In this document: positions 17,226 to 25,872 of the stretch, in pieces
How the letters are laid out: the number at the start of each line of letters is the position of its first letter
Position numbering within the stretch: position 1 is the stretch's first letter
Assembly: GCA_910585295.1 (NCBI GenBank)
Contig: CAJUDE010000046.1
Span: 62,001 to 126,000 of the forward strand
DNA from: an uncultured Lachnospiraceae bacterium
Lineage (GTDB): Bacteria; Bacillota; Clostridia; Lachnospirales; Lachnospiraceae
Direction: 5' to 3'
Length of the DNA stretch: 64,000 nucleotides
The notes under the pieces: generated by a model
What the model saw: the letters and a program-made list of their open reading frames with translations, nothing else
Database searches by the model: none
Told to the model about the DNA's origin: nothing
Position numbers and translations under genes: made by a program

Positions 17226-18236
17226 TTATCCAGTAATATTCTTGACGCTTTCCCTTACAATTAATTCTACTGGGAGCTTAAAGGACCTGGCAATGACTTC
17301 TTCCCCACGGATCCTCTGCACCAGCAGCCTGACCGCCTCTTCCCCTTTCTCTTTCACCGTCTGGCGGACAGTGGTGAGCTTGGGCCTGCTGAGCCTGGCA
17401 TAGATATTGTCGTCGAACCCTGCCACCGAAATATCCTCTGGCACATTCAGCCCTTCCCCAAAAAATATGCTGATGGCTTCGTTCGCCAAAAGGTCTGATA
17501 CCACAAAAACAGCCGTATAGCCCTCTTCTTTGGCTTTATGGGCAAACCCGCGCAGCGCTTCCCTCCTTAAATTCCTCTCATCTGGAAGGTAATAGTAGTC
17601 TTTGCTGTCATACACAATGCCATAGCTTGCTAATGCGTCGCAATAGCCCCGGAACCGCTCGGAAGTGTTGGACACAGGGTTTTTCTTATCGCAGAAAAAA
17701 GCAATTTTGCGATGCCCCTGCTTAAGCATAAACCTAGTGATTTCTTTCCCCCCTTCATAGTCGGCGATGCCCACATTGTCATATTCCCCCATCCCGCAGT
17801 CTACAAACACCACTGGCTTGCCTGCCCTCCCGGCAAATTTCTGGCATTCCCAGGGTTCAAACCCCACCACAATCCCGCCTTCTATATTGCGCGCCTGCAG
17901 CTTGTGGAGGATTTCCTCTTCTTTTTCTGGTATCCCGCACACTGGGTACCTGCCATATTCATGCAGCTTCATGCATATGGCGTTTAATAGCTCAGAGCAA
18001 AAAGGGTCCATAAAAACATTTTCTTTGGAGCGGAGGCAGAAATCCACCGATATCAGCTTCAGCGCCTTCCCATGCTCTTCCCGATGGATGGCTTTCTGAA
18101 AACCATACTGAACCAGCGCCTCTTCTATTCTCTGCCTAGTGGCAGGGGACATCTTCTCCGTATGTCCGTTTACGACATTTGATACCGTGGTAGGGCTTAT
18201 GCATAATATCGACGCGATTTCTTTTATTGTAATCAT
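17226..18236 (-). CDS. LacI-family transcriptional regulator
   Basis: A 336-residue sugar-responsive DNA-binding protein. The N-terminal helix-turn-helix (ITIKEIASILCISPTTVSNV) and hinge helix are followed by a periplasmic-binding-protein-like sensor domain (GIVVGFEP near 120, SVAGFDDNIYARLSRPKLTT near 280). It lies between fructokinase and the sugar operon, and probably represses the operon until a sugar such as sucrose or fructose binds. The effector is not known. Confidence 0.9.
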   Translation of the reverse strand: MITIKEIASILCISPTTVSNVVNGHTEKMSPATRQRIEEALVQYGFQKAIHREEHGKALKLISVDFCLRSKENVFMDPFCSELLNAICMKLHEYGRYPVCGIPEKEEEILHKLQARNIEGGIVVGFEPWECQKFAGRAGKPVVFVDCGMGEYDNVGIADYEGGKEITRFMLKQGHRKIAFFCDKKNPVSNTSERFRGYCDALASYGIVYDSKDYYYLPDERNLRREALRGFAHKAKEEGYTAVFVVSDLLANEAISIFFGEGLNVPEDISVAGFDDNIYARLSRPKLTTVRQTVKEKGEEAVRLLVQRIRGEEVIARSFKLPVELIVRESVKNITG

Positions 18237-18253
18237 AATTCCTCCCCAATTTG

Positions 18254-19216
18254 TTAGTTTTGCTTTATAATTTGCATAACGTCTTCTGGTTCTGGCATAG
18301 ACCGTATCGCTCCTTTTTTTGTTGTGACCAGATACGCCGCCGCATTGGCAAATGTCAGCATCTGCTCTAAATCTTCCTTTGTCAGGTTGTCAATGTCCCG
18401 ATCCAGCAGCCCATGGAGGACGCTGCCACAGAAGGTGTCCCCTGCGCCAGTCGTCTCAATCGTCCCGCCCAGCTTAAAGCTTGGCTTATACACCACAAGG
18501 TCTTTATAGAACGCATAGCTTCCCTCTGCCCCCGCTGTCACCTGGAATAGCTTCACGGGGAATTTGCCCCTGAGGATTGCGGCGCCTTTCTCAATATCTT
18601 TCTCCCCGGTAAGGAATTCCACTTCTTCTTCTGAAATTTTGCACACGTCGCATTTGCTCAGGCCATATTCCATCTTTTCCTTCGCAAGCCCCAAATCTTT
18701 CCAAAGCGGGATACGCAGGTTGGGGTCAAATGAAATAAGCGTCCCGTTTTCCTTTGCGATATTCACTGCCTTCTCTGTGGCTTTGCAAACGCCTTCATGC
18801 GTCATGGACAGCGTGCCAAAATGGAAAATCCGGCTGTTTTTCACCTGCTCCCCATCCACTTCCTCTTCTGTCAGCATCATGTCTGCCCCAGGATTGCGGT
18901 AAAAAGCAAAATCCCGGTCGCCGTTCTCAAACGTCTTTACAAATGCAAGGGTGGTCTTCACTTCCTCATCAAAGCACAGCCCATCCATGCCAATCTTTAA
19001 ATCTGCCAGGGTATCCCGCAGCAAATGCCCAAACTGGTCTTGCCCAACCTTGCCAATAAAGTTCGTGGACCTGCCGCATTTGTTCAGCAGCGCCAGCACA
19101 TTGCAGGGCGCCCCGCCTGGATTCGCCTCCAACAGGGAGTTCCCCTGGGCAGATTCCCCCGTATAAGTAAAGTCAATCAACAATTCCCCTAATGCAGTTA
19201 CATCATACTTCGCCAT
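18254..19216 (-). CDS. Fructokinase, PfkB/ribokinase family
   Basis: ATP-dependent phosphorylation of fructose to fructose 6-phosphate. The 320 residues have the PfkB signatures: GGAPCNVLALLNK near 34, and the C-terminal TTGAGDTFCGSVLHG with the catalytic Asp and anion hole near 255. The sequence closely follows bacterial fructokinases. It lies 17 bp before the LacI-type gene and 21 bp after argS, so the three are likely co-transcribed. It would take the fructose freed by the GH13 enzyme. Confidence 0.85.
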   Translation of the reverse strand: MAKYDVTALGELLIDFTYTGESAQGNSLLEANPGGAPCNVLALLNKCGRSTNFIGKVGQDQFGHLLRDTLADLKIGMDGLCFDEEVKTTLAFVKTFENGDRDFAFYRNPGADMMLTEEEVDGEQVKNSRIFHFGTLSMTHEGVCKATEKAVNIAKENGTLISFDPNLRIPLWKDLGLAKEKMEYGLSKCDVCKISEEEVEFLTGEKDIEKGAAILRGKFPVKLFQVTAGAEGSYAFYKDLVVYKPSFKLGGTIETTGAGDTFCGSVLHGLLDRDIDNLTKEDLEQMLTFANAAAYLVTTKKGAIRSMPEPEDVMQIIKQN

Positions 19217-19237
19217 GTTCTGTTATCCTCCTGTCTT

Positions 19238-21007
19238 CTACATACGCTCTGGCGCCTCAAACCCAAGCACTCCAATGCAGGTTTCCAACGCCTTTTTTGT
19301 CAGTTCCAGTAATTTTATATACCCCGCCTGCACCATTTCATTTGGTTCTGCCATAATCTTTGTCTCGTGGTAAAAATGGTTAAAAGCGTTTGCAAGGTCA
19401 TAGATATAGGCGCATACTTTATGTGGGGCCGCCTCCTCAAATGCACTTTCCATCATTCCGTTGAATTTGCTGATTTCCAGCATCAGCGCCTTTTCACTGC
19501 CAGAATGGGCTGGAAGTATCCTGGCGTCCTGCGGCAGGCTTTTCTGTCCAAAGTAATTCTTTAAGATAGACTTAATGCGCACAATTGTGTAAAGGATATA
19601 AGGACCTGTGTTCCCCTCAAAAGAAGTGAACCGGTCAATGTCAAAAATATAGTCTTTGGACGCCTGGTTAGACAAATCCCCATATTTAATGGCAGAAAGG
19701 GCTACTATTTTTGCTGTCTCCCTTCCTTCGCCTTCTTCAACCGTATGGTTGTCAGAAATCTTTTTAAACATTTCCTCATTGATGCCAGACACCAGGTACT
19801 CTAAGCGCATCACGCCCCCCTCCCGGGTCTTAAAAGGCTTGCCGTCTTTCCCGTTCATGGTGCCAAACCCCAAAAACGTCAGCTTTGTCTCCGGCTTCAC
19901 AAGCCCTGTCTTCCTAGCGCAACGGAACACCTGGGTAAAATACAGTTCTTGCCGTTTATCCACTACATAGATAATCTCATCTGGCTTATAATCCTCCATA
20001 CGCCATACAATAGTGGCAAGGTCTGTGGTGTTATATAAGGAGGCGCCGTCTGATTTTAAAATCATGCAGGGCGGAATTTCCTTTGTGTCAGTTTCTTCCT
20101 TCACATCCACGACCAGCGCCCCGTCGCTGATATAGGCAAACCCATCCTTTTTCATCTTCTCCACCATAGCAGGGATATAGGGCTGGGCGTCCGATTCCCC
20201 TTTCCACAGTTCAAAAGATACGTTCAAGTTCTCATAATTGCGCTTTAAGTCGCTGACTGATACATGCAGGATATGCCCAAGAAGCGCCTGGTAGCCCTTC
20301 CGCCCATGCTGCAGCTCATAAGTTGCCTGCATGGCGGCCTCTTTGTACGCCTCGTCCTCTTTGGACTTTGCGCTTGCCGCCGGGTAAATCTCTTCCAGCT
20401 CTGAGATTGTAAAGGGCGCTTCCTTTGGGTATTCCCCCTGGTAAGATTCATCAAAATACACTAGTTCTGGCTTGCGTGCTTTTAACTCTGTGATAATCAA
20501 GCCCATTTGAAGGCCCCAGTCCCCTAAATGCACGTCGCCAATCATGTTATGCCCAATAAATTTCCCAATCCGTTTGACGCTTTCCCCAATAATTGCAGAG
20601 CGCAGATGCCCTACATGGAGGGGCTTCGCGACATTTGGCCCGCCATAGTCAATCATAATTGTTTTGGGGTCCTTACATTTGCTGCAGCCCAAACGTTCGC
20701 CGTCCTCTTCCATTTGCCGCAGATAGCCCGCCAGGTAATCCGGGTTTAGCTTCAAATTCAAAAATCCTGGCTTCACAGATTCCACAGACTCAAATAATGT
20801 ATTGCCCTTTAGGGCTTCTGCAATTTTATCAGAAATTTGAAAGGGCGCGCATTTATGTTCTTTCGCCGCCGCCATCGCCCCATTACACTGGTATTCGCAG
20901 AGGTCGGGGCGGTTTGACAACGTTACTTTCCCATATTTTTCATCATAACCATTCGCCTTCATGGCCGCTTGGACCTCATTGCTGATAATGTTTAAAATCT
21001 TTTCCAT
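19238..21007 (-). CDS. argS: Arginyl-tRNA synthetase
   Basis: Class I aminoacyl-tRNA synthetase charging tRNA-Arg. It has the N-terminal arginyl-specific domain (~1-110), the HIGH-type motif HVGHLRS near 137, a Rossmann catalytic domain, and the C-terminal DALR anticodon-binding domain. The KMSK loop is replaced by a GKPFKTREGG-type loop, which is normal for many ArgS. The 589-residue length is usual. I see no T-box leader upstream. It heads a short unit with fructokinase and the LacI-type regulator, an odd functional mix. Confidence 0.96.
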   Translation of the reverse strand: MEKILNIISNEVQAAMKANGYDEKYGKVTLSNRPDLCEYQCNGAMAAAKEHKCAPFQISDKIAEALKGNTLFESVESVKPGFLNLKLNPDYLAGYLRQMEEDGERLGCSKCKDPKTIMIDYGGPNVAKPLHVGHLRSAIIGESVKRIGKFIGHNMIGDVHLGDWGLQMGLIITELKARKPELVYFDESYQGEYPKEAPFTISELEEIYPAASAKSKEDEAYKEAAMQATYELQHGRKGYQALLGHILHVSVSDLKRNYENLNVSFELWKGESDAQPYIPAMVEKMKKDGFAYISDGALVVDVKEETDTKEIPPCMILKSDGASLYNTTDLATIVWRMEDYKPDEIIYVVDKRQELYFTQVFRCARKTGLVKPETKLTFLGFGTMNGKDGKPFKTREGGVMRLEYLVSGINEEMFKKISDNHTVEEGEGRETAKIVALSAIKYGDLSNQASKDYIFDIDRFTSFEGNTGPYILYTIVRIKSILKNYFGQKSLPQDARILPAHSGSEKALMLEISKFNGMMESAFEEAAPHKVCAYIYDLANAFNHFYHETKIMAEPNEMVQAGYIKLLELTKKALETCIGVLGFEAPERM

Positions 21008-21080
21008 AATCCTCTCCTGCCATTTTCTTTCCTTATCTTATAGTTCGCCATGCATATGACATATTTCCTATATAATAACA

Positions 21081-21108
21081 AAAAGTGGGCAAATTGTCAC
21101 CCACTTTT
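21081..21108. terminator. Hairpin terminator between cls and argS
   Basis: AAAAGTGGG pairs with CCCACTTTT around a 10-nt loop. On the minus strand it is followed by TTTTTGTTATT, so it should end transcripts coming from the cardiolipin synthase before argS begins. Confidence 0.75.
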
Positions 21109-21180
21109 CTACTTATTAATTATAAATTTGCCCACTGCCCGCACCGATTTGCCAATTTACCTTACATTCTAGGACAAAGG

Positions 21181-21229
21181 ATCCTGCCCTGCAGGATTCT
21201 CCGCCTGCGGCGGGCCGCTTTCGCGGCAT
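21181..21229. repeat. Three adjacent short GC-rich hairpins
   Basis: Within 50 bp there are three near-perfect stems: ATCCTGC/GCAGGAT, CCGCC/GGCGG and GCCGC/GCGGC. They lie just past the end of cls. They resemble an intergenic REP-type element more than an ordinary terminator. Confidence 0.45.
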
Positions 21230-21265
21230 ATTTCTTTTCCGCCGCAATTCGGTAAAGAACTCACA

Positions 21266-22639
21266 TCAGGGGGCAATTGCTTTCATCAGGCGCCCCGTCA
21301 GCTTCACCTGCCATTTTTCCCTGCGAACCGTTTCTTTTGTCACCTGCCTGGATTTTGCAATGGTATCCTGGAAATCTGCTTCTATCTCCCCAATGCATCC
21401 CACACGGTACAAATAGGTGGCGCATTCAAAATGGTGGTACAGGCTGCGGTAATCCAGGTTAATTGTCCCAACCACTGCCTCCGCCCCATCGCTGACAAAT
21501 ACTTTTGCATGCACAAACCCTGGGGTATACTCATAAATTTTCACCCCAGACTCCAATAAAGAGGCATAATGGGTTTTTGCCAATGCATACGGCACTGCTT
21601 TGTCTGGGATCCCTGGCAAAACCAGCGCAACCTCCACGCCCCGTTCCGCAGCAAATTTCAGGGCAGTCTCAAGCTCCCCATCCAAAATCAAATATGGAGT
21701 CATAATATGTACATACTTCAAAGAGCGGTTCAAGATATCCATATATACCCGCTCCCCAAGCTTATCATTGTCCAGCGGGCAGTCGCCGTAAGGGATCACA
21801 TACCCCTCTGCCTGCTTATGCAAAACTGTCGGGTAGGAAAGGAATTTCGAGGACTCCTCCTTTGCTTCATCTAACTCCCACATTTGAAGGAACATTAAAG
21901 TAAAGCTCTTTGCCGCCTCCCCTTTCAGCATAACGGCCGTATCTTTCCAATGCCCAAATTTTTCTTTCTGGTTAATGTACTCATCCGCAAGGTTCACCCC
22001 GCCGTTAAATGCCGTATGCCCGTCCACCACCAAAATCTTCCTGTGATCCCTGTAATTATAATGGGTGGAGACAAATGGAGTCACCCCTGCGAAAACTTTA
22101 CATTGGATCCCAAACGCTTCCAGGCGTTTGGGGTAATCATGGGGCAGCAGCGCAAATTCACAAGAACCGTCATACATTACGCGGACATCCACGCCTTGTT
22201 TCGCCTTCCTGGCAAGCGTCTCCAAAATCCTGCCCCACATTATCCCTTCGTCCACAATAAAATATTCCATAAAAATAAAATGCTCTGCCTCCTCAAGCTG
22301 GCTTAACATTTCCTCAAACATGCATTCTCCCAGTGGAAAATATGTGACGCAGGTATCCCCATACACTGGATGGCAGCCGCTCCTTTGCATATACTGGGCA
22401 AGCGCAGCCACTCCCCTGTTTTCCTGTTCCAGCCGCCCCAACACACCCTCGGGCTGCGGGATTTGCCCTTTTGTCCCAGCCATCACTTGATGGCAGCGGT
22501 GTTTTAACGCCCGATGGCCAAAGTCGCTTTGGGTATATAGATACAACAGCACGCCAAACACAGGCAGCAGCATAATCACAATGAGCCAGGTGATTTTAGC
22601 TGTTGGGTTTATTTGGCTGTTCAAAAAGTAAACGACCAT
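21266..22639 (-). CDS. Cardiolipin synthase, N-terminally short
   Basis: Joins two phosphatidylglycerols into cardiolipin at the membrane. Two phospholipase-D HKD motifs are present (HYNYRDHRKILVVDG near 191-205 and FVHAKVFVSDG near 370). There is one good hydrophobic span near 16-35. Full-length relatives start about 45-55 residues earlier with another membrane segment. Here the frame is closed by a TAG 27 bp upstream of the ATG at 22639, and no ribosome site precedes that ATG. The upstream gap to dapF is only ~100 bp. The gene seems to have lost its 5' end by deletion; residual function is possible. Confidence 0.8.
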   Translation of the reverse strand: MVVYFLNSQINPTAKITWLIVIMLLPVFGVLLYLYTQSDFGHRALKHRCHQVMAGTKGQIPQPEGVLGRLEQENRGVAALAQYMQRSGCHPVYGDTCVTYFPLGECMFEEMLSQLEEAEHFIFMEYFIVDEGIMWGRILETLARKAKQGVDVRVMYDGSCEFALLPHDYPKRLEAFGIQCKVFAGVTPFVSTHYNYRDHRKILVVDGHTAFNGGVNLADEYINQKEKFGHWKDTAVMLKGEAAKSFTLMFLQMWELDEAKEESSKFLSYPTVLHKQAEGYVIPYGDCPLDNDKLGERVYMDILNRSLKYVHIMTPYLILDGELETALKFAAERGVEVALVLPGIPDKAVPYALAKTHYASLLESGVKIYEYTPGFVHAKVFVSDGAEAVVGTINLDYRSLYHHFECATYLYRVGCIGEIEADFQDTIAKSRQVTKETVRREKWQVKLTGRLMKAIAP

Positions 22640-22736
22640 TACAAAAGTAAATAATGCCGTGCCCTATCCGCCCGCTCTGGGCTTTTGGCTTTCCATCCAA
22701 TTATAAACCATACAGCGGCAGTACCGTCAAGGCTTC

Positions 22737-23582
22737 TTAGGTAAAAAAGTTATCTGCAAGCACAAAGGTGCCTACCGTCCCTACCGTCCCCGTCATATAA
22801 ATATCGCCATTTTTTTCCAGCTCTATCAGCAAATCCCCGCCTGGCATATGGACAGTGACCCGCTCCCCTACCAGCCCCATCCGCTTTGCCGCCGCTGCCG
22901 CCGCACACGCCCCGGTTCCGGACGCCAGCGTATAGCCGGCGCCCCTCTCATATATCTCAATGGCAATATTTTGCCGGTCTATCACCTTGCATAGCTGCAT
23001 GTTGATCCGGTTAGGGAAATACGCCGCCCCTTCCACATATGGCCCTAATGCCTTGGCTTGCTGGGGCGTCACCTCTTCCATCATAATTACGCAATTGGGG
23101 TTGCCTACTGACAGGCAGGTGGTATTGTAATCGTTGTCATGGAACCTTAAATGGGCGTTTACAACCTCCCCCTGCATCCCTGCCACAGCCATTTCTTTCC
23201 CTGCATACACAGGTTTCCCCATATTCACCCGCATGGAGCTTCCATCTTCCTCCACAAACTCAATTTCCACATCCCCAGCTATGGTATTCAGGCTGAATTT
23301 CCCTGGCTTAATATACCCTTCATCCAACAAATATTTTGCGAAAATCCTTACCCCGTTCCCGCTCTTTTCTGCCTCCGAGCCATCTGGGTTAAAAATCCTC
23401 ACCTTAATTTTCCCATCTTCCATCATCGGCCCATACAAAAGCCCGTCTGCCCCTACCCCGAAATTCCTGCGGCAGACCATCTCAATATTCCTAGTCTGCA
23501 GCGCCAAATCATTTTTATTTGGGTCCAATACCAGGTAATCATTGCCCAGCCCATGGTATTTCTTCATTGTAATAGTCCCCAT
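22737..23582 (-). CDS. DapF-family epimerase homologue, both catalytic Cys replaced by Ser
   Basis: The 281-residue two-domain protein follows diaminopimelate epimerase along its whole length (YHGLGNDYLVLD, FGVGADGLL, FNPDGSEAE, SVGNPNCV). DapF works with two cysteines, in MCGNGxR and in ACGTG. Here these read EKSGNGVR and LASGTGACA: both are serine (codons AGC and TCC, read directly). The acid-base chemistry of DAP epimerase would be lost or much changed, so it may act on another substrate or not be an epimerase. Start 23582 has AAGGCAGG upstream. It sits beside an integrase relic and a truncated cls. Confidence 0.75.
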   Translation of the reverse strand: MGTITMKKYHGLGNDYLVLDPNKNDLALQTRNIEMVCRRNFGVGADGLLYGPMMEDGKIKVRIFNPDGSEAEKSGNGVRIFAKYLLDEGYIKPGKFSLNTIAGDVEIEFVEEDGSSMRVNMGKPVYAGKEMAVAGMQGEVVNAHLRFHDNDYNTTCLSVGNPNCVIMMEEVTPQQAKALGPYVEGAAYFPNRINMQLCKVIDRQNIAIEIYERGAGYTLASGTGACAAAAAAKRMGLVGERVTVHMPGGDLLIELEKNGDIYMTGTVGTVGTFVLADNFFT

Positions 23583-23670
23583 ATTGTATCCTGCCTTTCC
23601 ATTGCCTCCCATTATTTTCCATATTTAGCTTATGCCCCTTTCCGTCCTTTATGCACACGATAAACCTGTT

Positions 23671-24515
23671 TCAGGCAATGTTCATTGCGCTGGCTATATG
23701 CGCAAGCACCTTATTTACTGAAGTTGTCAGAAGAGGACGACCGTTCTTTGTGACAAAAATGAAATCCCGACAATCCCCAATTTCAAGGTTGTTGCGGTCT
23801 TTCCCTAACATTGTGTTAAGTTCCTTCTGCTGGATAAAGGCATTGTATACCTTGTCTGACATTGGGACAGTGCGTATGCCGGATTTTGTTTTCGGCGTGC
23901 TTATGCGGTATTCCATCCCATTGCCGAAGTTCTTATAAATCAGTGTGCGCCGGATATGGATTTCTTTCTTCCCCATGTCCACATCATCCCATGTAAGCCC
24001 CACCAGTTCGCCACACCTTACGCCAGTGCCGAGCATTACCGTAAGCATAGGATAATAACGTCTATACCTGCTGTCGGACTTCACAAATTCCATAAATTGT
24101 TTCTGCTGTCCCACCGTTAAGGCTTTCTTTTCCTCCGGCTCACGCCCGTAATCTTTCCAGACTGATTTGCCGGGTTCTTGCGGATAATGCCATCATCCCC
24201 CGCCATTTCAAGGACAGGGCATATCAGGTTATGTATGCGCCTGATACTGTTTTTTGCCAGTCCCTTCTGGGACAGCCCTGAATAGAGTTTTTTAATGTCG
24301 GAGGGGAGGACGTTCACAGCCTTGTACTGCCCGATTGAATCTTCCACATGGTTCTTCCATGCAGAGCGGTAGCCGGCAAGGGTTGATTCGGAAATTTCCT
24401 TTGTTTCAAGGTAATTCTGGAACAGGCTGTTTACGGTTAATTTCTTCAAGTTCCCGTCTGTCCTGATATTGTCGTTTATGTCCGCATTTACAGCCTTTTC
24501 CTTTTCCCGGTTTTG
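23671..24515 (-). pseudogene. Tyrosine integrase remnant, frameshifted and truncated
   Basis: Two abutting frames make up one Tn916-type integrase. The part from about 24515 to 24117 is the core-binding domain (KKLTVNSLFQNYLETKEIS, STLAGYRSAWKNHVEDSIGQ). The part from 24185 to 23671 is the catalytic domain up to the first Arg (GTGVRCGELVGLTWDDVD) and a following TPKTKSGIRTVPM. The reading frame changes near 24160, where NPAN-Q should continue into VWKDYGREPEEKKAL in the next frame. The catalytic HxxR and Tyr are missing at the left end, next to dapF. Upstream the frame runs into a short repeat. It is not active. Confidence 0.85.
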
Positions 24516-24530
24516 ACACCAGAAATGAAC

Positions 24531-24614
24531 AGGGATTGGTGTCAGTGTTGGTGCCAGATTGGTGTCAGTGTTGGTGTCAGAATTGGTGTCAGATTGGTGT
24601 CAAAATTGATGTCA
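24531..24614. repeat. Short degenerate tandem repeat (about 12-bp unit)
   Basis: The core TTGGTGTCAG recurs about seven times in 85 bp with small changes (TTGGTGCCAG, TTGATGTCAA, CTAATGTCAG). Read on the minus strand it extends the integrase relic as an Asp-Thr-Asn-type repeat (SDTNSDTNTDTN). It may be the tail of another coding sequence fused to the relic, or iteron-like. Confidence 0.6.
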
Positions 24615-24806
24615 ACACTAATGTCAGGATTGAAATGTTGCTTATATACCTTAATGGTTTCTGCTATGCCATAGTGTAATGTGCCTGTCCCCCTGATTTT
24701 CCAAACAGTGGCAGTGTGTGCATTTTATGCAGTTTGGGGCGCACGGCATCATACATCCCCCAGACTTGGGCGGATAAAATTAGTCGAAGCGTGTCAAAAA
24801 TATAAA

Positions 24807-24835
24807 TTGACAAACCATTTACTAAATATTATAAT
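24807..24835 (+). promoter_or_regulatory. Perfect consensus sigma-A promoter
   Basis: TTGACA (24807-24812) and TATAAT (24830-24835) are exactly 17 bp apart. The predicted start near 24842 leaves a leader of about 95 nt before the secreted-protein gene. Confidence 0.8.
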
Positions 24836-24937
24836 TTTAGGCATAGAAGTGGGCACAGAAAAGTGCTGGGCGCATATGATAAAAGATATGAGTGGGTATC
24901 CGGCATGGCACAGATGAAACAGTATGGAGGGATTTAT

Positions 24938-25627
24938 GTGAAAACGAGAATGAAAGGGATTGCCAAAAGGATTGCAGTGACAGCCATTGCGGTTGCAGTC
25001 GTGTTCGGGGGCATCCAGACAGCCAGCGTCACAGCAGAGGCGAAAGGGACAGCGTTCATCAATAAGAAAACCAGCAAGGTAACACCGACTGTCAAGTCAG
25101 CAAAAAGGGCTGGCAGTAAGGTAAACGTAACGGTCAGCGTACCTGCCAACAAAGTGAAAAAGCTGGGAAAAGTCAAGAAAATCACCGTGGCTTACGGCTC
25201 TACCAAGAACAGCAAAAAGTTTGAAGCTGTTAAGGCACAGGCAAAGGTCACAAAGAAGGGTAAGAACCAGTACACCTTTACAATCAATAGCAAGAAGCTT
25301 AATTCTTATAAGAACGCTTACATGACAGTAAGGTTTGACGGCAAAAGTAACTGGGCTAAATTGGTTAAAGTCACTGGTAAGGCTGGGCAGACTAAAACAA
25401 CCTACTATCTTCAATGTTGTTGTGGCAAGAAATGGAGCGGTACAAACGGTTATGAGGAGCTAATGAAGTTATATTCTATTCATGTTCAGGAGGAAACAGA
25501 AAAAATAAATGAACAGTTTGGTATTGGCTCTAAGCCTATTTCAGCAGAGGACTTATTAGCAATTTATAATAAATATGGTAATCATGGTAGTTATAAAACT
25601 TGGGCGGTAACAGGTACAAGTAATTAA
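24938..25627 (+). CDS. Secreted lysine-rich protein of unknown function
   Basis: The product is 229 residues from GTG 24938, which has GGAGGG eight bases upstream; ATG 24950 is the other choice. Residues ~5-35 are a signal peptide (KGIAKRIAVTAIAVAVVFGG, likely cut after VTAEA). The mature part is very Lys-rich up to ~155, with alternating beta-type segments (KVNVTVSVPANKVKKLGK, KKITVAYGSTKNSKKF) like a single Ig-like or adhesin-type module. It then has a CCC cluster in YYLQCCCGKKWSG and a helical tail. I know no family for the Cys part. Strong promoter and terminator flank it as a single-gene unit next to an integrase relic. Confidence 0.75.
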   Translation: MKTRMKGIAKRIAVTAIAVAVVFGGIQTASVTAEAKGTAFINKKTSKVTPTVKSAKRAGSKVNVTVSVPANKVKKLGKVKKITVAYGSTKNSKKFEAVKAQAKVTKKGKNQYTFTINSKKLNSYKNAYMTVRFDGKSNWAKLVKVTGKAGQTKTTYYLQCCCGKKWSGTNGYEELMKLYSIHVQEETEKINEQFGIGSKPISAEDLLAIYNKYGNHGSYKTWAVTGTSN

Positions 25628-25645
25628 CAACCTACTCTTTACTCT

Positions 25646-25693
25646 AGGGTATGCAGGACTGTCCCGGTTTATGCATACCCTGTTCTATTTTTT
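25646..25693 (+). terminator. Terminator of the secreted-protein gene
   Basis: A 10-bp stem AGGGTATGCA/TGCATACCCT with a 16-nt loop is followed by GTTCTATTTTTT. It lies 19 bp past the stop codon. Confidence 0.88.
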
Positions 25694-25834
25694 AGAAGCT
25701 GTCATGGCGTTATCTTATGCAGGCATAGAAAATCAGCAGGGTATTTTTTGCATAACAGCTATAAAAGCCCACATAAGCAGACAGCTTTCCTCTTTTACCA
25801 CGGAAACAATAAACGAAAAAGATTTATTATAACC

Positions 25835-25872
25835 AAGGGATGTTCCAATAAAGTGCATTTGGAACATCCCTT
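25835..25872. terminator. 13-bp perfect hairpin
   Basis: AAGGGATGTTCCA pairs perfectly with TGGAACATCCCTT around a 12-nt loop. A short T run follows on the plus strand only. No gene ends nearby, so its role as a terminator is uncertain. Confidence 0.5.

Noticed and set aside
21008..21265. T-box leader before argS
   Set aside because: No T-box sequence (TGGNACCGCG-type) or specifier stem could be seen; the hairpin there is better placed as the end of cls.
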